From Peptococcaceae bacterium BICA1-7 (lineage in GTDB: Bacteria > Bacillota > Desulfotomaculia > Desulfotomaculales > Desulfocucumaceae), in assembly GCA_000802095.1 (NCBI GenBank), contig JUEB01000033.1, positions 248,001 through 312,000 of the forward strand: DNA of 64,000 bases, read 5' to 3'. Numbering within the stretch: the stretch's first letter is position 1; every line of letters begins with the position of its first letter. The notes under the pieces are model-generated. The model saw only the letters and a list, made by a program, of their open reading frames with translations. It was not told where the DNA came from and searched no databases. Positions 44,350 through 52,951 of this stretch are shown here, piece by piece. Position numbers and translations under genes: made by a program.

Positions 44350-45444
44350 TTAGCTCAGATCCTCGTCAGACACATCATAGTCAAAAGCACTGTCAAGTAA
44401 ATCATCGTCTTCATCATAGAAGTATGCAGTAACAGTTAAGAGAGTTATATCCGCATCGTCCTCAAAGGCATCTGCAATCTCTTTGCAAATATCGATCACT
44501 TCATTGTCAATAGTGGTGCTGCTCAGATCATCCCATTCCGAGGAGGCATCATCATCGTCCGCGTATAAATAAACATCAACTCTGTAATTATCGTCGTAAT
44601 CAACTTCATCCAAGGTGAAAGCTATGCCGCTCACATCATAATCCTCACCTTCAAGGTTATCCACAACATCATCGGAATCCGACCCTCCATCCCGGTAGTC
44701 ATCATCCTCAAATTCTACGTCAAGGCTATCGTCCCCGTCCTTGGAGAAGTCCACCAGCGTATCATCGCTGTCGGTGTCTATAATGGTTCCGTCAACGTTG
44801 GTATCTCCCGATAATTCATCTTGTATGTCGTTTACTATATCCTCAATCCAGTTCTCTATGTCGCTGTCGGTCAGATCTTCCCACTCACTGTCATAGTCAC
44901 CCAGGTCCACTTCAATATCAACGTCAACATCGTCCTCGTCTCCGTCAAGGCTGATATCGTCAATATCCACGTCTTCCAGGCGGTCATAGTCGGATAGCAG
45001 GTCATCCTCCAGGTCGTTAATCACTTCATCATCAGTATCATTATCATTATTCTGCAGGGAGGTGATGGTATTATTCAAGCTGGTAATTTCACTATTCTTT
45101 TGTGCCAGCTGAGCTTTTAGGTCCTGTATCTCCTTATCTTTTTGGGCCAATAAATTTGGATCAGTCTGCACCGTGCCTGATATTTTCACCGCTTTGGCTG
45201 CATCTATCCACTCCACCTGCTGGTTTAAAGCCTCGGCCACCACTCTGATGGGAACAAAGGTTCTTCCGTTGTAAATAAACGGCTCCTCATCAGGCGGAAC
45301 ACTGACAGCCATTCCATTTACGTATATCTTCATATTCTGGTAAACAGCGCTGATCTGCCTTGTGGCCAGGGCAGCCTCCGCAATTCCGGCAGTCACCAGT
45401 ATAATGGCCAGTGACAGTAATACAGCAATAATTCTTTTCTTCAA
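44350..45444 (-). CDS. secreted stalk-domain protein (copper amine oxidase N-terminal-like) with very acidic tail
   Basis: A 364-residue exported protein. A signal peptide of about 24 residues ends near AEAALA. Residues about 30-90 form a copper-amine-oxidase-N-like stalk domain (MKIYVNGMAVSVPPDEEPFIYNGRTFVPIRVVAEAL). A coiled coil (about 95-130, heptads of Leu/Ile) follows. The C-terminal 230 residues are extremely rich in Asp/Glu and seem to hold two related beta-alpha units (DSEWEDLTDSDIENWI and SSEWDDLSSTTIDNEV). TTG at 45444, seven bases after GGGGGAG, is the best start. The acidic part could bind calcium or another cation at the cell surface. Confidence 0.8.
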   Translation of the reverse strand: MKKRIIAVLLSLAIILVTAGIAEAALATRQISAVYQNMKIYVNGMAVSVPPDEEPFIYNGRTFVPIRVVAEALNQQVEWIDAAKAVKISGTVQTDPNLLAQKDKEIQDLKAQLAQKNSEITSLNNTITSLQNNDNDTDDEVINDLEDDLLSDYDRLEDVDIDDISLDGDEDDVDVDIEVDLGDYDSEWEDLTDSDIENWIEDIVNDIQDELSGDTNVDGTIIDTDSDDTLVDFSKDGDDSLDVEFEDDDYRDGGSDSDDVVDNLEGEDYDVSGIAFTLDEVDYDDNYRVDVYLYADDDDASSEWDDLSSTTIDNEVIDICKEIADAFEDDADITLLTVTAYFYDEDDDLLDSAFDYDVSDEDLS

Positions 45445-45604
45445 ACTTATCTCCCCCATCATTTTTGATTGGATTCTGAATGGAACAGGCTGATTTTATT
45501 GCCATTTTTTACGTTAGTTCGATCAACTGCCTATAAATACCTGCTTGAAATTATGAATAATTGGGGGGTTATTTATTTTTGCCGGCTTTTGGTGTGGTAT
45601 CCGC

Positions 45605-46297
45605 CTATACTCTTCTCCAATAATGCAGGAATATTTTTTTGCCCAAACACAGCCAGTGCATTATGTATTTCTTGTTTTTTATATAAACCGTGTTACTGAT
45701 TATTCCGTTATATCTATGGGCTTCTCCAAGCATGCAAAAAGAACAGGCCTTGCTTTCATTCCAATACACCTGGTAGCACTTGGCTCCTGGTGAAGCACCG
45801 AGCTTTGCAGATAAATCGTTGGCCGCAATTATTTTTTTTTCGGCGGTTAACAATACTGCCGGATATGGTATGGCATAGATCATTTTGGCTGCAGGAGATT
45901 CACTATAACTGCATTTTGTTCTTTCCAGTTTGGTTTTGCTCAGCTGGTACTTGTTTAAGTCGTAAACTAACTGGCGTTCCTCCTTTTCTGAGAGATTTAT
46001 AAACTTAGTACCATATATTCTTTGCTGATAGCTTTCTTCCTTCCAGACTAATACACCCTGTAAAACACGATTTTTATCCCCAAAATCAAAAACAGACTCC
46101 AAAATAATATCTTTGCCCACAGGTAAATCCAATAAGGCGTTGATTTTCATCCCGCTGGCGCTGAAGTCCAATATGGATATTGGAAAATATTTATCCATTT
46201 TTATTTCTGTATGATTAACAGATGCAATTCTTGCCTTCCCCTGTATGGGGACCACAAGGGACACTCTAAAGTTGCGTCTATTGTCCACAAATGACAT
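45605..46297 (-). CDS. PilZ-domain protein with C-terminal PAS-like region
   Basis: A 230-residue protein. The PilZ domain (about 5-115) has the c-di-GMP-binding RRNFR and DFSASGMKI (D/NxSxxG) motifs. Residues about 135-225 resemble a small PAS domain (IPYPAVLLTAEKKIIAANDLSAKLGASPG) with a CxxC (KACSFC) that might bind a cofactor. The ATG at 46297 follows GAGGTG. The leader carries a c-di-GMP-I riboswitch plus terminator, so the second messenger controls both the level and, probably, the activity of this protein. Confidence 0.88.
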   Translation of the reverse strand: MSFVDNRRNFRVSLVVPIQGKARIASVNHTEIKMDKYFPISILDFSASGMKINALLDLPVGKDIILESVFDFGDKNRVLQGVLVWKEESYQQRIYGTKFINLSEKEERQLVYDLNKYQLSKTKLERTKCSYSESPAAKMIYAIPYPAVLLTAEKKIIAANDLSAKLGASPGAKCYQVYWNESKACSFCMLGEAHRYNGIISNTVYIKNKKYIMHWLCLGKKIFLHYWRRV

Positions 46298-46345
46298 TGT
46301 TACACCTCGGCCATAAATTGGTATGTATGGCATATAAAGAATTTA

Positions 46346-46367
46346 AAAAAGGATGCCGCAGCATCCC
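46346..46367 (-). terminator. riboswitch-controlled terminator
   Basis: On the minus strand GGATGC-TGCG-GCATCC is followed directly by TTTTTT. It lies between the c-di-GMP aptamer and the PilZ start codon, the expected expression platform for transcriptional control. Confidence 0.75.
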
Positions 46368-46371
46368 TGAT

Positions 46372-46452
46372 AAACAAACTGCAGCCTGGCAATCATTGCA
46401 TAATGCTGAAGACCCATGGCTTTGCGACCCCGGGTTTCCCCGGGTGTGCCTT
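46372..46452 (-). ncRNA. cyclic-di-GMP-I (GEMM) riboswitch
   Basis: On the minus strand the conserved parts are in order: GGCACACC, a CCCGG-GGAAA-CCGGG hairpin, the invariant CGCAAAGCC, then ATGGGTCTT, and a second arm ending in GCCAGGCTGC. This is the layout of GEMM-I aptamers. It is 85 bases upstream of a PilZ gene and followed by a terminator. The 3' arm is slightly unlike the usual consensus. Upstream sequence to 46845 is AT-rich, with no gene seen up to 46838. Confidence 0.78.
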
Positions 46453-46802
46453 TTAAATTTTTATAATATTGATTCACATAAAAAATAGAATTGCGATAAC
46501 TGAACATGTGCTGTAAATATCATAATCAAGGTTTTTATTATGATCAAGGAAAAATAAAACAACAAATTCTACAAAATAAAACATTGATCGACATTAATTG
46601 CCGTAGTAGTTAGCATAATTTCATTATAGTGGAACTGGAAGTATGTACAGAGGTCTGAAATATTTTGCTTTGTATCAAATAAATAGCATATATAGAATAA
46701 CCACATTATTGGGCGAATAGTGTCTTTAAATTCAGTTGTGAAGTACAAATGGCCAGTATAAAGAGAGGGGTAATTAAAATGGGGGAGATTAGGGAACCGC
46801 CC

Positions 46803-46838
46803 AAAAAGAAGTAGAGGCATCCTGTGGGATACCTCTAC
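46803..46838 (-). terminator. intrinsic terminator of the small zinc-ribbon gene
   Basis: On the minus strand GTAGAGGTATCC, a short loop, GGATGCCTCTAC and TTCTTTTT. It follows the stop at 46846. Confidence 0.78.
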
Positions 46839-46845
46839 ACTCTGG

Positions 46846-47040
46846 TTAATATGGCTCCAGGAGGATTTTGCCTTTATTTTTGACAAGGCATTCTTTGCAA
46901 CTGTACTGAAGGTTCGAGCTAGTGCTGATACAATTAAAACAAAGTGTTTTGCCACATTTACTACATTTCTCCCAGAACATATTATTTTCAGTCTGTAATA
47001 CTGTCCCGCATTCCTCACAAATCAGATTTTTAGCTTGCAT
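46846..47040 (-). CDS. small zinc-binding (treble-clef/ribbon-like) protein
   Basis: A 64-residue protein with CEEC, CSKC, CFNC and CKEC pairs (residues about 8-52), enough for two zinc sites in a cross-brace pattern. The start lies seven bases after the stop of the preceding small gene, so the two are probably co-transcribed. The ribosome binding site is weak. Function unknown; it may be a nucleic-acid or protein adaptor. Confidence 0.65.
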   Translation of the reverse strand: MQAKNLICEECGTVLQTENNMFWEKCSKCGKTLCFNCISTSSNLQYSCKECLVKNKGKILLEPY

Positions 47041-47047
47041 TTAAAAC

Positions 47048-47212
47048 CTACTCTTCTTTTTTCTTAGCCTCCACACCCATATCCGTCAGCATATCCCATA
47101 CGGCCTTCTTGATTGCCTCGGACGGATTTTCCCCCTGCAGGGCTTTTTCAATTTTTCCGGTCAAATCGCCCACTGCAGTTTTGTAATCCTTCTTTTCTAC
47201 GGTTTTAGGCAT
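47048..47212 (-). CDS. hypothetical small acidic/basic helical protein (54 aa)
   Basis: A 54-residue protein, mostly helical and highly charged (DYKTAVGDLTGKIEKALQ...AVWDMLTDMGVEAKKKEE). AAAGGAGTG precedes the ATG at 47212; a longer in-frame start lacks a site. It shares an operon with the zinc-binding protein. The family was not recognised. Confidence 0.6.
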   Translation of the reverse strand: MPKTVEKKDYKTAVGDLTGKIEKALQGENPSEAIKKAVWDMLTDMGVEAKKKEE

Positions 47213-47310
47213 TAATAAAACACTCCTTTCAATTTTATACAACATATTATGCTACAGATGAGATACTGTGCCAATAAAGGAAAAAATAACCAATAGGTTT
47301 ATAATATTTC

Positions 47311-48069
47311 TTACTGATTGTCCAGTAACTGTCGGATGGAGGCGGCCAGGGTTTCAGGGCTGGGGTCCTGGAATAAGTTTCTGCCTATGGCCACTCCGCC
47401 GGCGCCAGCCTTGACGGCGTCTGCAATCATGGACAGCAAATCGCCGGTGGAATCCATCCTGGGGCCGCCTGCAATTACCACCGGGATACTTACCGCGCCG
47501 GTAACCTCGGCGAAAGTCTCCGGGGAACCGGTATAGTTTACCTTTACGATGTCTGCGCCCACTTCCTCAGCCACCCGGGCAGCATGTTTTATTTTCGCCG
47601 GGTTGTACTCGTTTTCTGGAATCCCGTCTCTTACGTACATCATGGCCAGGAGAGGAATTCCCCAGAGATCGCACTCCTCCGCCAGCTTGCCCAGGTCTTT
47701 TAGCATTTGGGTCTCATAGCTGCCGCCCAGATTTATATGGGCCGATACCGCGGTTGCCCCCATTCGGATGGCGTGTTTCACCGAAGATATGGTCTCCTTT
47801 TTGTTAGGGTCCGGAGACAGGGAGGTGGAGGCCGAGAGGTGGACCACCAGATCGCAGCCTCCCGGGTAAACAAAATCAGTTATTTGCTTGGCCAGTCCCT
47901 TATGCACTATAATAGCGTCCGCTCCACCATCAACTACTGCCTTTACAGTCTTGCGAATATCTATAAGTCCCGGGGCCGGCCCAATGGTGATCCCGTGGTC
48001 CATGGGAACAATGAACAGCCGCTTGGAACGCTTAAACAGCTGTCTCAGGCGCACTTCTTTCCCTTTCAT
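47311..48069 (-). CDS. class I aldolase of the 2-amino-3,7-dideoxy-D-threo-hept-6-ulosonate synthase / GriI family
   Basis: A 252-residue TIM-barrel aldolase of the DeoC/FbaB superfamily. IVPMDHGITIGPAPGL near the N-terminus and ADIVKVNYTGSPE, with the Schiff-base lysine, near residue 180, are typical of archaeal ADH synthase (AroA'). That enzyme makes the precursor of 3-dehydroquinate from aspartate semialdehyde. GriI-type relatives make the 3-amino-4-hydroxybenzoate precursor instead. It is directly downstream of a DHQ-synthase-II gene. The ATG at 48069 follows AAGGGGGAAG. Confidence 0.85.
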   Translation of the reverse strand: MKGKEVRLRQLFKRSKRLFIVPMDHGITIGPAPGLIDIRKTVKAVVDGGADAIIVHKGLAKQITDFVYPGGCDLVVHLSASTSLSPDPNKKETISSVKHAIRMGATAVSAHINLGGSYETQMLKDLGKLAEECDLWGIPLLAMMYVRDGIPENEYNPAKIKHAARVAEEVGADIVKVNYTGSPETFAEVTGAVSIPVVIAGGPRMDSTGDLLSMIADAVKAGAGGVAIGRNLFQDPSPETLAASIRQLLDNQ

Positions 48070-48092
48070 GAATACTTCCCCCTTAAGTGTCA

Positions 48093-49199
48093 TTATTTTT
48101 CGATAATTGTTTCATCAACCTTTATGCCGACGTGCCGCCCCGGCTCACAGAGGTAAGCCAGGAGGCTGTCGCCGGGCCGGATGGCGGAGGCGTTCCGGGG
48201 AAGGCCGTCTGCGCCCATGATCCTTATATGCCAGTCGTCCTGCACTACGACATTCAACTCTCTGCCGGCTGCCTCTCCCTTGATTAATAAAAGTGGCCTT
48301 ACCTCGGTTTTAACCCGGCCCACGGTCACTTCCCTGGCCTCTCCCTTTGTATTTACGCACAATACCTTGCTTCCGGCAGCCAGGTCGGTAATATATTCAG
48401 TGGAGTTATTGGGCGCCCAGACGTAGGAGTGGACGGCCCCGGCGTTAACCCTGAAGGGGCGCAGGTTCATGTAAGGGAGAAAGTGGGTTTCGGAGCAGAC
48501 CAGTATCCCGCCCCCCGAAGTGGACCCCACGATCATGCCCTCTTCCCGGGACATAAGATCGGTAGTGTCAATACAGGCCCTTGATCCCATGCCGGTATGG
48601 CGGACCTCGGTAACCACCAGCGGGCACAGCTCAAGATGACAGGCTCTTTCTTTACGCAGGTAACTGGTCAGCCCAATGATTTCATTGCTGTCCATTCCGG
48701 AAAAGAGCACCCCGTCGCTTCCTTTTTCCAGGACTCCAAAGGCGACCTCCATGTCATCAGCGGTTGACACCCGGCGCAGGAGAACAGTATTGCTGTCCTG
48801 AAGCCTGGCGATGATCAGCTCCAGCGGTATGTTGGTAGGCAGGTCGAAGTCCACGGCGGCATAGTCATGCTTTACAGCCTCCTGCCACGACTGCTCCAGG
48901 GCCTCACTGTCGTTTACCGAAAGAAAAACACATGTCCTGTATCCCTGCCGCCTGGCCTCCTCCAGTACTTCCGGGCTATCTGAAAATACTGTTTCCCCGC
49001 CGGCCAGCCCGGCCAGATCTTCTGTATCGCGGACCGCGGTAATGAGATGGGTTTTGTGGGGAAAGTGGCCGCTTATCCGCTGTTCTGCGGATACCACCAC
49101 TTTTTCAATGGGCGAATTGTTTACCAGCCCCCAGATATCCGATCGCTCAAGGGGTACCGACCGGCCGTCGAACCATATCTCCTTCTGTTTTTTGACCAT
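48093..49199 (-). CDS. 3-dehydroquinate synthase II / GriH-like protein
   Basis: A 368-residue protein of the archaeal-type DHQ synthase (AroB', DHQS-II) family, unrelated to ordinary AroB. Marks include EIWFDGRSVPLERSDIWG, KEGMIVGSTSGGGILVCSETH-like text (actual EEGMIVGSTSGGGILVCSE), FRVNAGAVHSYVWAPNNSTEYI and EVRPLLLIKGEAAG. In archaea it turns the ADH-synthase product into 3-dehydroquinate by oxidative deamination. GriH homologues keep the amine and make 3-amino-4-hydroxybenzoate. Sequence alone does not tell which. It is 23 bases upstream of its aldolase partner, a conserved pair. Confidence 0.88.
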   Translation of the reverse strand: MVKKQKEIWFDGRSVPLERSDIWGLVNNSPIEKVVVSAEQRISGHFPHKTHLITAVRDTEDLAGLAGGETVFSDSPEVLEEARRQGYRTCVFLSVNDSEALEQSWQEAVKHDYAAVDFDLPTNIPLELIIARLQDSNTVLLRRVSTADDMEVAFGVLEKGSDGVLFSGMDSNEIIGLTSYLRKERACHLELCPLVVTEVRHTGMGSRACIDTTDLMSREEGMIVGSTSGGGILVCSETHFLPYMNLRPFRVNAGAVHSYVWAPNNSTEYITDLAAGSKVLCVNTKGEAREVTVGRVKTEVRPLLLIKGEAAGRELNVVVQDDWHIRIMGADGLPRNASAIRPGDSLLAYLCEPGRHVGIKVDETIIEK

Positions 49200-49273
49200 G
49201 GTTTACTCCTTTCTCCTGTTTGCTAATAAAAATTCTATGAACCACAGGCTCTGTGTGTCATGGTAAGGGGATC

Positions 49274-50530
49274 TCACATCCGGGCGGACTTAATGTATTT
49301 TTTCTGACCCATTTCAGCGGCAGAGTAGATGTATTGCGGTTTTCCCACCACGCCCACGGACAGCAGCTCGCTGCGGTCATAGAGGGTCCCCCTGGGGACT
49401 ACATCAATATAAAGCTTCATACTATATTTTTTTTCCAGCTTATTGATCAGCTGGGGTGAGATGCTGCCTGACTTCCTTTCCTCCTCCACCACCAGGTGCA
49501 GCCCGCCGGGTGCGGGACCCACAGCCCAAAAGCGCCGGCAGGGGAGGTGGGAGACAATTTCATCCAGGTCCCACAGGTCCAATGACCTGTCTCCCACGGT
49601 AATGGTGTCTTCCCGGCGGCCTCTTATTTCCAGGGAGGCTGACGCCCCGCAGGGACACTCTTTTTCAACAAACCTTGCCCTGTCCCCGGTAAGATACCTG
49701 ACCATGGGAGTGGCCTTCTTTTTGAGGGCGGTAACCACCAGGTAGCCAAGCTCACCGGGCTTTACCTCGTTCTTCAGTTCTTCGTCCAGCAGTTCAAAAA
49801 CAAAGTAATCCTCCAGCGGGTGAGGCCTTCCGAATTCGCAGTCAACCACCGCTGTGCCTATTTCGGCCATGCCGTAGATGTCAAAAACAGGCACTCCCCA
49901 AATATCCTGCAGCAGCCTGCGCCGACCGGCGGACAGAGGCTCTCCTGCGGTGCAGATGGCCCTTAAGTCAGGGAAGTCCTGATTGGGTTTTTTCCCAAGC
50001 AGCTCTGCGGTTTCAGCTATAAGCACCGCCTGCAGGGGCAGGCAGGTCAGGACGGTTACCTGCAGCTTTTGCAGCAGGGTGATCACCCTGGGAAAGGGGC
50101 TGACTGCGGAGCGGGCGCCCACCGGGACCACGCAGGCGCGCTTCATCTGGGCCGCGGCGTGTATCATATGGGCTATGGCCGAGATGGAATAGGGGAAACG
50201 CACCAGCACTGTGTCGTCATGGTTGAAATCTACCCCGCACAGGGTGATCTCTCTGGCATTGTAGCGCAGGTCCTCCCTGGTGAACCAGGTGGAAACAGGC
50301 ACGCCGGTGGTGCCAAAGGTTTCATGGTACTGAAAGATCTCCCTCGGGGGCACGCAAATGAGCCCCAGGGGGGACAGGCTGCGGAGGTCCTCCTTGGTGG
50401 TCAGGGGAATATCCTTTAATTCCTCCAGGGATCTTAAGGGGCGGCCGGGCAGGCGCTCCCTGTAAAAGGGGGAGGCTTTGCAGTGCTCCAGCAGCTGGTT
50501 AAGCGCCCTGAGCTTTTCCTCAGTTTTCAT
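49274..50530 (-). CDS. PaaK-like adenylate-forming enzyme (phenylacetate-CoA ligase / F390 synthetase family)
   Basis: A 418-residue ANL-superfamily ligase. The P-loop TFGTTGVPVSTWF is at about 91-103. YGMAEIGTAVVDCEFG and YLTGDRARFVEKECPCGASASLEIRGRREDTITV, with the CPCG zinc-like motif, follow, then a C-terminal small domain. It should activate a carboxylate, probably aromatic, as AMP or CoA ester. It sits just upstream of the DHQ-synthase-II/aldolase pair on the same strand, and a second relative is at 53119. The substrate is unknown. Confidence 0.87.
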   Translation of the reverse strand: MKTEEKLRALNQLLEHCKASPFYRERLPGRPLRSLEELKDIPLTTKEDLRSLSPLGLICVPPREIFQYHETFGTTGVPVSTWFTREDLRYNAREITLCGVDFNHDDTVLVRFPYSISAIAHMIHAAAQMKRACVVPVGARSAVSPFPRVITLLQKLQVTVLTCLPLQAVLIAETAELLGKKPNQDFPDLRAICTAGEPLSAGRRRLLQDIWGVPVFDIYGMAEIGTAVVDCEFGRPHPLEDYFVFELLDEELKNEVKPGELGYLVVTALKKKATPMVRYLTGDRARFVEKECPCGASASLEIRGRREDTITVGDRSLDLWDLDEIVSHLPCRRFWAVGPAPGGLHLVVEEERKSGSISPQLINKLEKKYSMKLYIDVVPRGTLYDRSELLSVGVVGKPQYIYSAAEMGQKKYIKSARM

Positions 50531-50544
50531 GTGTGTATCATCCC

Positions 50545-51300
50545 CTAAACAAGGCGCAGGAGCGCCCGGATATTACCGCCCAGTATTTTTTCGCTCTCTT
50601 TGTCAGGCAAGCCTAAGAGAAGTATTTTTTTAAGCTCCACGGCCGGGTGGGAGAGAGGGTACTCTGAGCCGAATATAATTTTTTCGGCGCCGGCCTTTTC
50701 TACTGACTGCTTAATGTGCAGGTAGCTTCCGGTGGATGTTTCCAGGAATAGATTGGGCAGCTCAGCCGCCGCTTCCATTGCTTCCCGGTCAGCCGGGCCA
50801 AAGCCCATATGCCCGAGAATAAAGTTTGTTTTGGGGAACTGCCTGGCCAGGGCCACAAATCTGGCGGTGGCTGCACCCGGGCTGAAAACCACGTGGCTGT
50901 ACAGGGGATAGCCGTGGCTTGCGCAGCATTCCGCCAGGGCGGCCACCACCTTGCCGGCAAAGGAGAACTGGTGTGTCATGGGTGTAAGCTTTAGTCCCCG
51001 GAAGCCCTGCTTAAAGCTGCCTTCAAGCGCTTCAACCGCATCCGGGCTGTGCGGGTCGATACAGGCAAAGCCCTGAAGTGAGGGATGGAGGCGGCAGGAC
51101 TCCTTTACGTAGTGGTTGTCAGGGACGGGGTTTTCAGGCTGGGCCTTGCCAATTATGTAGTCAGTCATCCTGCGCACGTCCATAGTTCCACCGGGTACAA
51201 CCACCCCCCGGTCAATGCCGGCTTCTTTGAGCTGGCTTATATAATTGGCCACATCTCCGTAGGAGGTGGCCGATATATGAGCATGGGCGTCAATAATCAC
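50545..51300 (-). CDS. amidohydrolase-family metal-dependent hydrolase (PF04909-like)
   Basis: A 251-residue TIM-barrel hydrolase. The N-terminal MIIDAHAHIS gives the HxH metal pair. Further ligands are YSHVVFSPG and ILGHMGFG. At the last position usual GSDxP is GSEYPLSHP, with Glu for the catalytic Asp. Family members are decarboxylases or C-C/C-N hydrolases of ring acids (ACMSD, resorcylate decarboxylase). The GTG start follows GGAGG, 14 bases upstream of the PaaK-like gene in the direction of transcription, so they share an operon. Confidence 0.83.
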   Translation of the reverse strand: MIIDAHAHISATSYGDVANYISQLKEAGIDRGVVVPGGTMDVRRMTDYIIGKAQPENPVPDNHYVKESCRLHPSLQGFACIDPHSPDAVEALEGSFKQGFRGLKLTPMTHQFSFAGKVVAALAECCASHGYPLYSHVVFSPGAATARFVALARQFPKTNFILGHMGFGPADREAMEAAAELPNLFLETSTGSYLHIKQSVEKAGAEKIIFGSEYPLSHPAVELKKILLLGLPDKESEKILGGNIRALLRLV

Positions 51301-51440
51301 TGTAGATTCCTCCTTTATGGTGTAACAGCAATCTTTCTAAAAAAACTTATGCTGAAATCCCTGTGCGGTCGGAATTCAGAATACAGAATAGTTTAGGCAT
51401 TTCTTATAAGTTGAATAATTCTTATCAGCTGGGCTCTTAA

Positions 51441-51491
51441 TCTCTGTGTCCTCTGTGTGCTCTGTGGTTAAAAAGGACCTGAATTTCATCC
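51441..51491. repeat. partial MITE-like element, right-half copy C
   Basis: Repeats of CTCTGTG followed by GGTTAAAAAGGACCTGAATT match the right end of copy B (52952-53111). The 16-base CCTGTGCGGTCGGAAT at 51360-51375 is the inverted match of 35166-35181, with GAATTCAGAATACAGAAT next to it. Confidence 0.6.
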
Positions 51492-51519
51492 TTAGTTGCC
51501 CGGTTGTCTGGTTTCGGGA

Positions 51520-52923
51520 TCAGTAATGGGGCAGGGGCGGGGGCTGCCAGCCGCCCAGAGCCTTTTCGATATGGAGCGCCACAGCCAGGGCCACGTCCTC
51601 ACGCCAGGGGCGGGCCACCACCTGTACTCCTATGGGCAGCCCTTCGGGCGAGGTTCCGCAGCGGACCACCACCGCCGGCCACCCGGTGAGGTTATAGGTG
51701 GTGGCGTAGCTGAAGGCGGGGGCATTTTCGCCGCTGGCTGCAGCGCCGTGGGGCATAGCGGGAAGGGCGCAGGCCGGGCAGATAATGACATCATATTTTT
51801 TAAGGAAAGATAGCATCTCACAGCGGAAGAAGCGCCACCTGTACATCATCCCGCCAAACTCGGCGGCTGACACCGCACAGGCCCCCACCGAGTCCAGCAG
51901 CTGGCGGGTGAGGGTGTGCGGGCTGGATGTTCCGGCCATTTGAAGCAGTATGTTGATACCTGACCCGCCATCGGCGGAAAGAAGGCTGCTCATCAGATCC
52001 TGAGACATGCCTATAATATCCGGGCGGTCCTCCACCACGGCCAGGCCGGCATCGGACAGAGCCCCGGCGGCTGACTTCACTGCCTCAGAGGTTTCCCGGG
52101 TGGGTGACATAATCCCATTGTCGGTATAGAAGGCCGCGCTCAGGATCCCCAGCGTGACTTTTCCGGAATCCCCCGGGGGAACCGGCACCGTGGAGGGGTC
52201 CAGCCAGTCGGTTCCGGCCAAAATGGGTAGGGTCAGCGCCAGGTCTTCCACAAACCTGGCCAGGGGCCCCACCGCCGACAGCTGTTCCATCATCCAGATA
52301 TAAGGCGGGAAGAGGCCTGTGGCCGGCACCAGCCCGGTTGTGGGCTTGATGCCGGCAATGCCGCAGAAATGAGCGGGCAGGCGAATGCTTCCGGCGGAGT
52401 CACTGCCCAGTCCCAGCGGTGATCCGCCTGCAGCGATGGCGGCCGCCTCGCCTCCGCTGCTTCCGCCGGGGGTGTGCAATAGGCTATAGGGATTGTTGGT
52501 TCTCCCGTAAACCAGGTTGTCGCTCTCATAGGAAAGGCTCAGTTCCGAAACATTGGTTTTGCCAAGCAGCACCGCTCCGGCGGACCTCAAGCGCCCCACG
52601 GCGGTGGCGTCCCGGTCCGGGACAAAGCTCCTGCGCCCCTCGGTGCCCCCTGTTGAGACCACACCGGCGGTATCAAAGGAATCCTTGACCGTTACCGGCA
52701 CGCCGTGGAGCGGCCCGGCTATTTTTCCCCGGGCAAGGAGGGCGTCGGCATGGCGGGCCTCGGCCCTGGCCTCCTCCGCTCTCAGCCGGATCACAGCGTT
52801 AAGAGAAGGGTTTATATTTTCAATACTCTTCAGGTACGCGCCCACAGCCTCTTCCGAGGAAACGTTTTTGGCTCGGATGGCCCGGGCCAGCCCGGCTGCC
52901 GAAGTATGGGTTATATTATCCAT
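51520..52923 (-). CDS. amidase (amidase-signature family)
   Basis: A 467-residue AS-family amidohydrolase. The Ser-cisSer-Lys triad is seen in VKDSFDTAG (Lys about 78), GGSSGGEAAAIAAG (cis-Ser about 155) and GSDSAGSIRLPAHFCGI (nucleophile Ser about 178). The rest follows GatA-like architecture, but no gatB/gatC is near, so it is a stand-alone amidase. It lies in the cluster with two PaaK-like ligases, which suggests hydrolysis of an amide intermediate or product. AGGGGAG precedes the ATG. Confidence 0.9.
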   Translation of the reverse strand: MDNITHTSAAGLARAIRAKNVSSEEAVGAYLKSIENINPSLNAVIRLRAEEARAEARHADALLARGKIAGPLHGVPVTVKDSFDTAGVVSTGGTEGRRSFVPDRDATAVGRLRSAGAVLLGKTNVSELSLSYESDNLVYGRTNNPYSLLHTPGGSSGGEAAAIAAGGSPLGLGSDSAGSIRLPAHFCGIAGIKPTTGLVPATGLFPPYIWMMEQLSAVGPLARFVEDLALTLPILAGTDWLDPSTVPVPPGDSGKVTLGILSAAFYTDNGIMSPTRETSEAVKSAAGALSDAGLAVVEDRPDIIGMSQDLMSSLLSADGGSGINILLQMAGTSSPHTLTRQLLDSVGACAVSAAEFGGMMYRWRFFRCEMLSFLKKYDVIICPACALPAMPHGAAASGENAPAFSYATTYNLTGWPAVVVRCGTSPEGLPIGVQVVARPWREDVALAVALHIEKALGGWQPPPLPHY

Positions 52924-52951
52924 TTTTTTCTCCCCTGTTTGAAAATATCCC

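Noticed and set aside
46569-47018. 149-residue minus frame overlapping the small zinc-binding gene
   Set aside because: It crosses a terminator and AT-rich non-coding DNA, and the alternative frame has the paired CxxC motifs.
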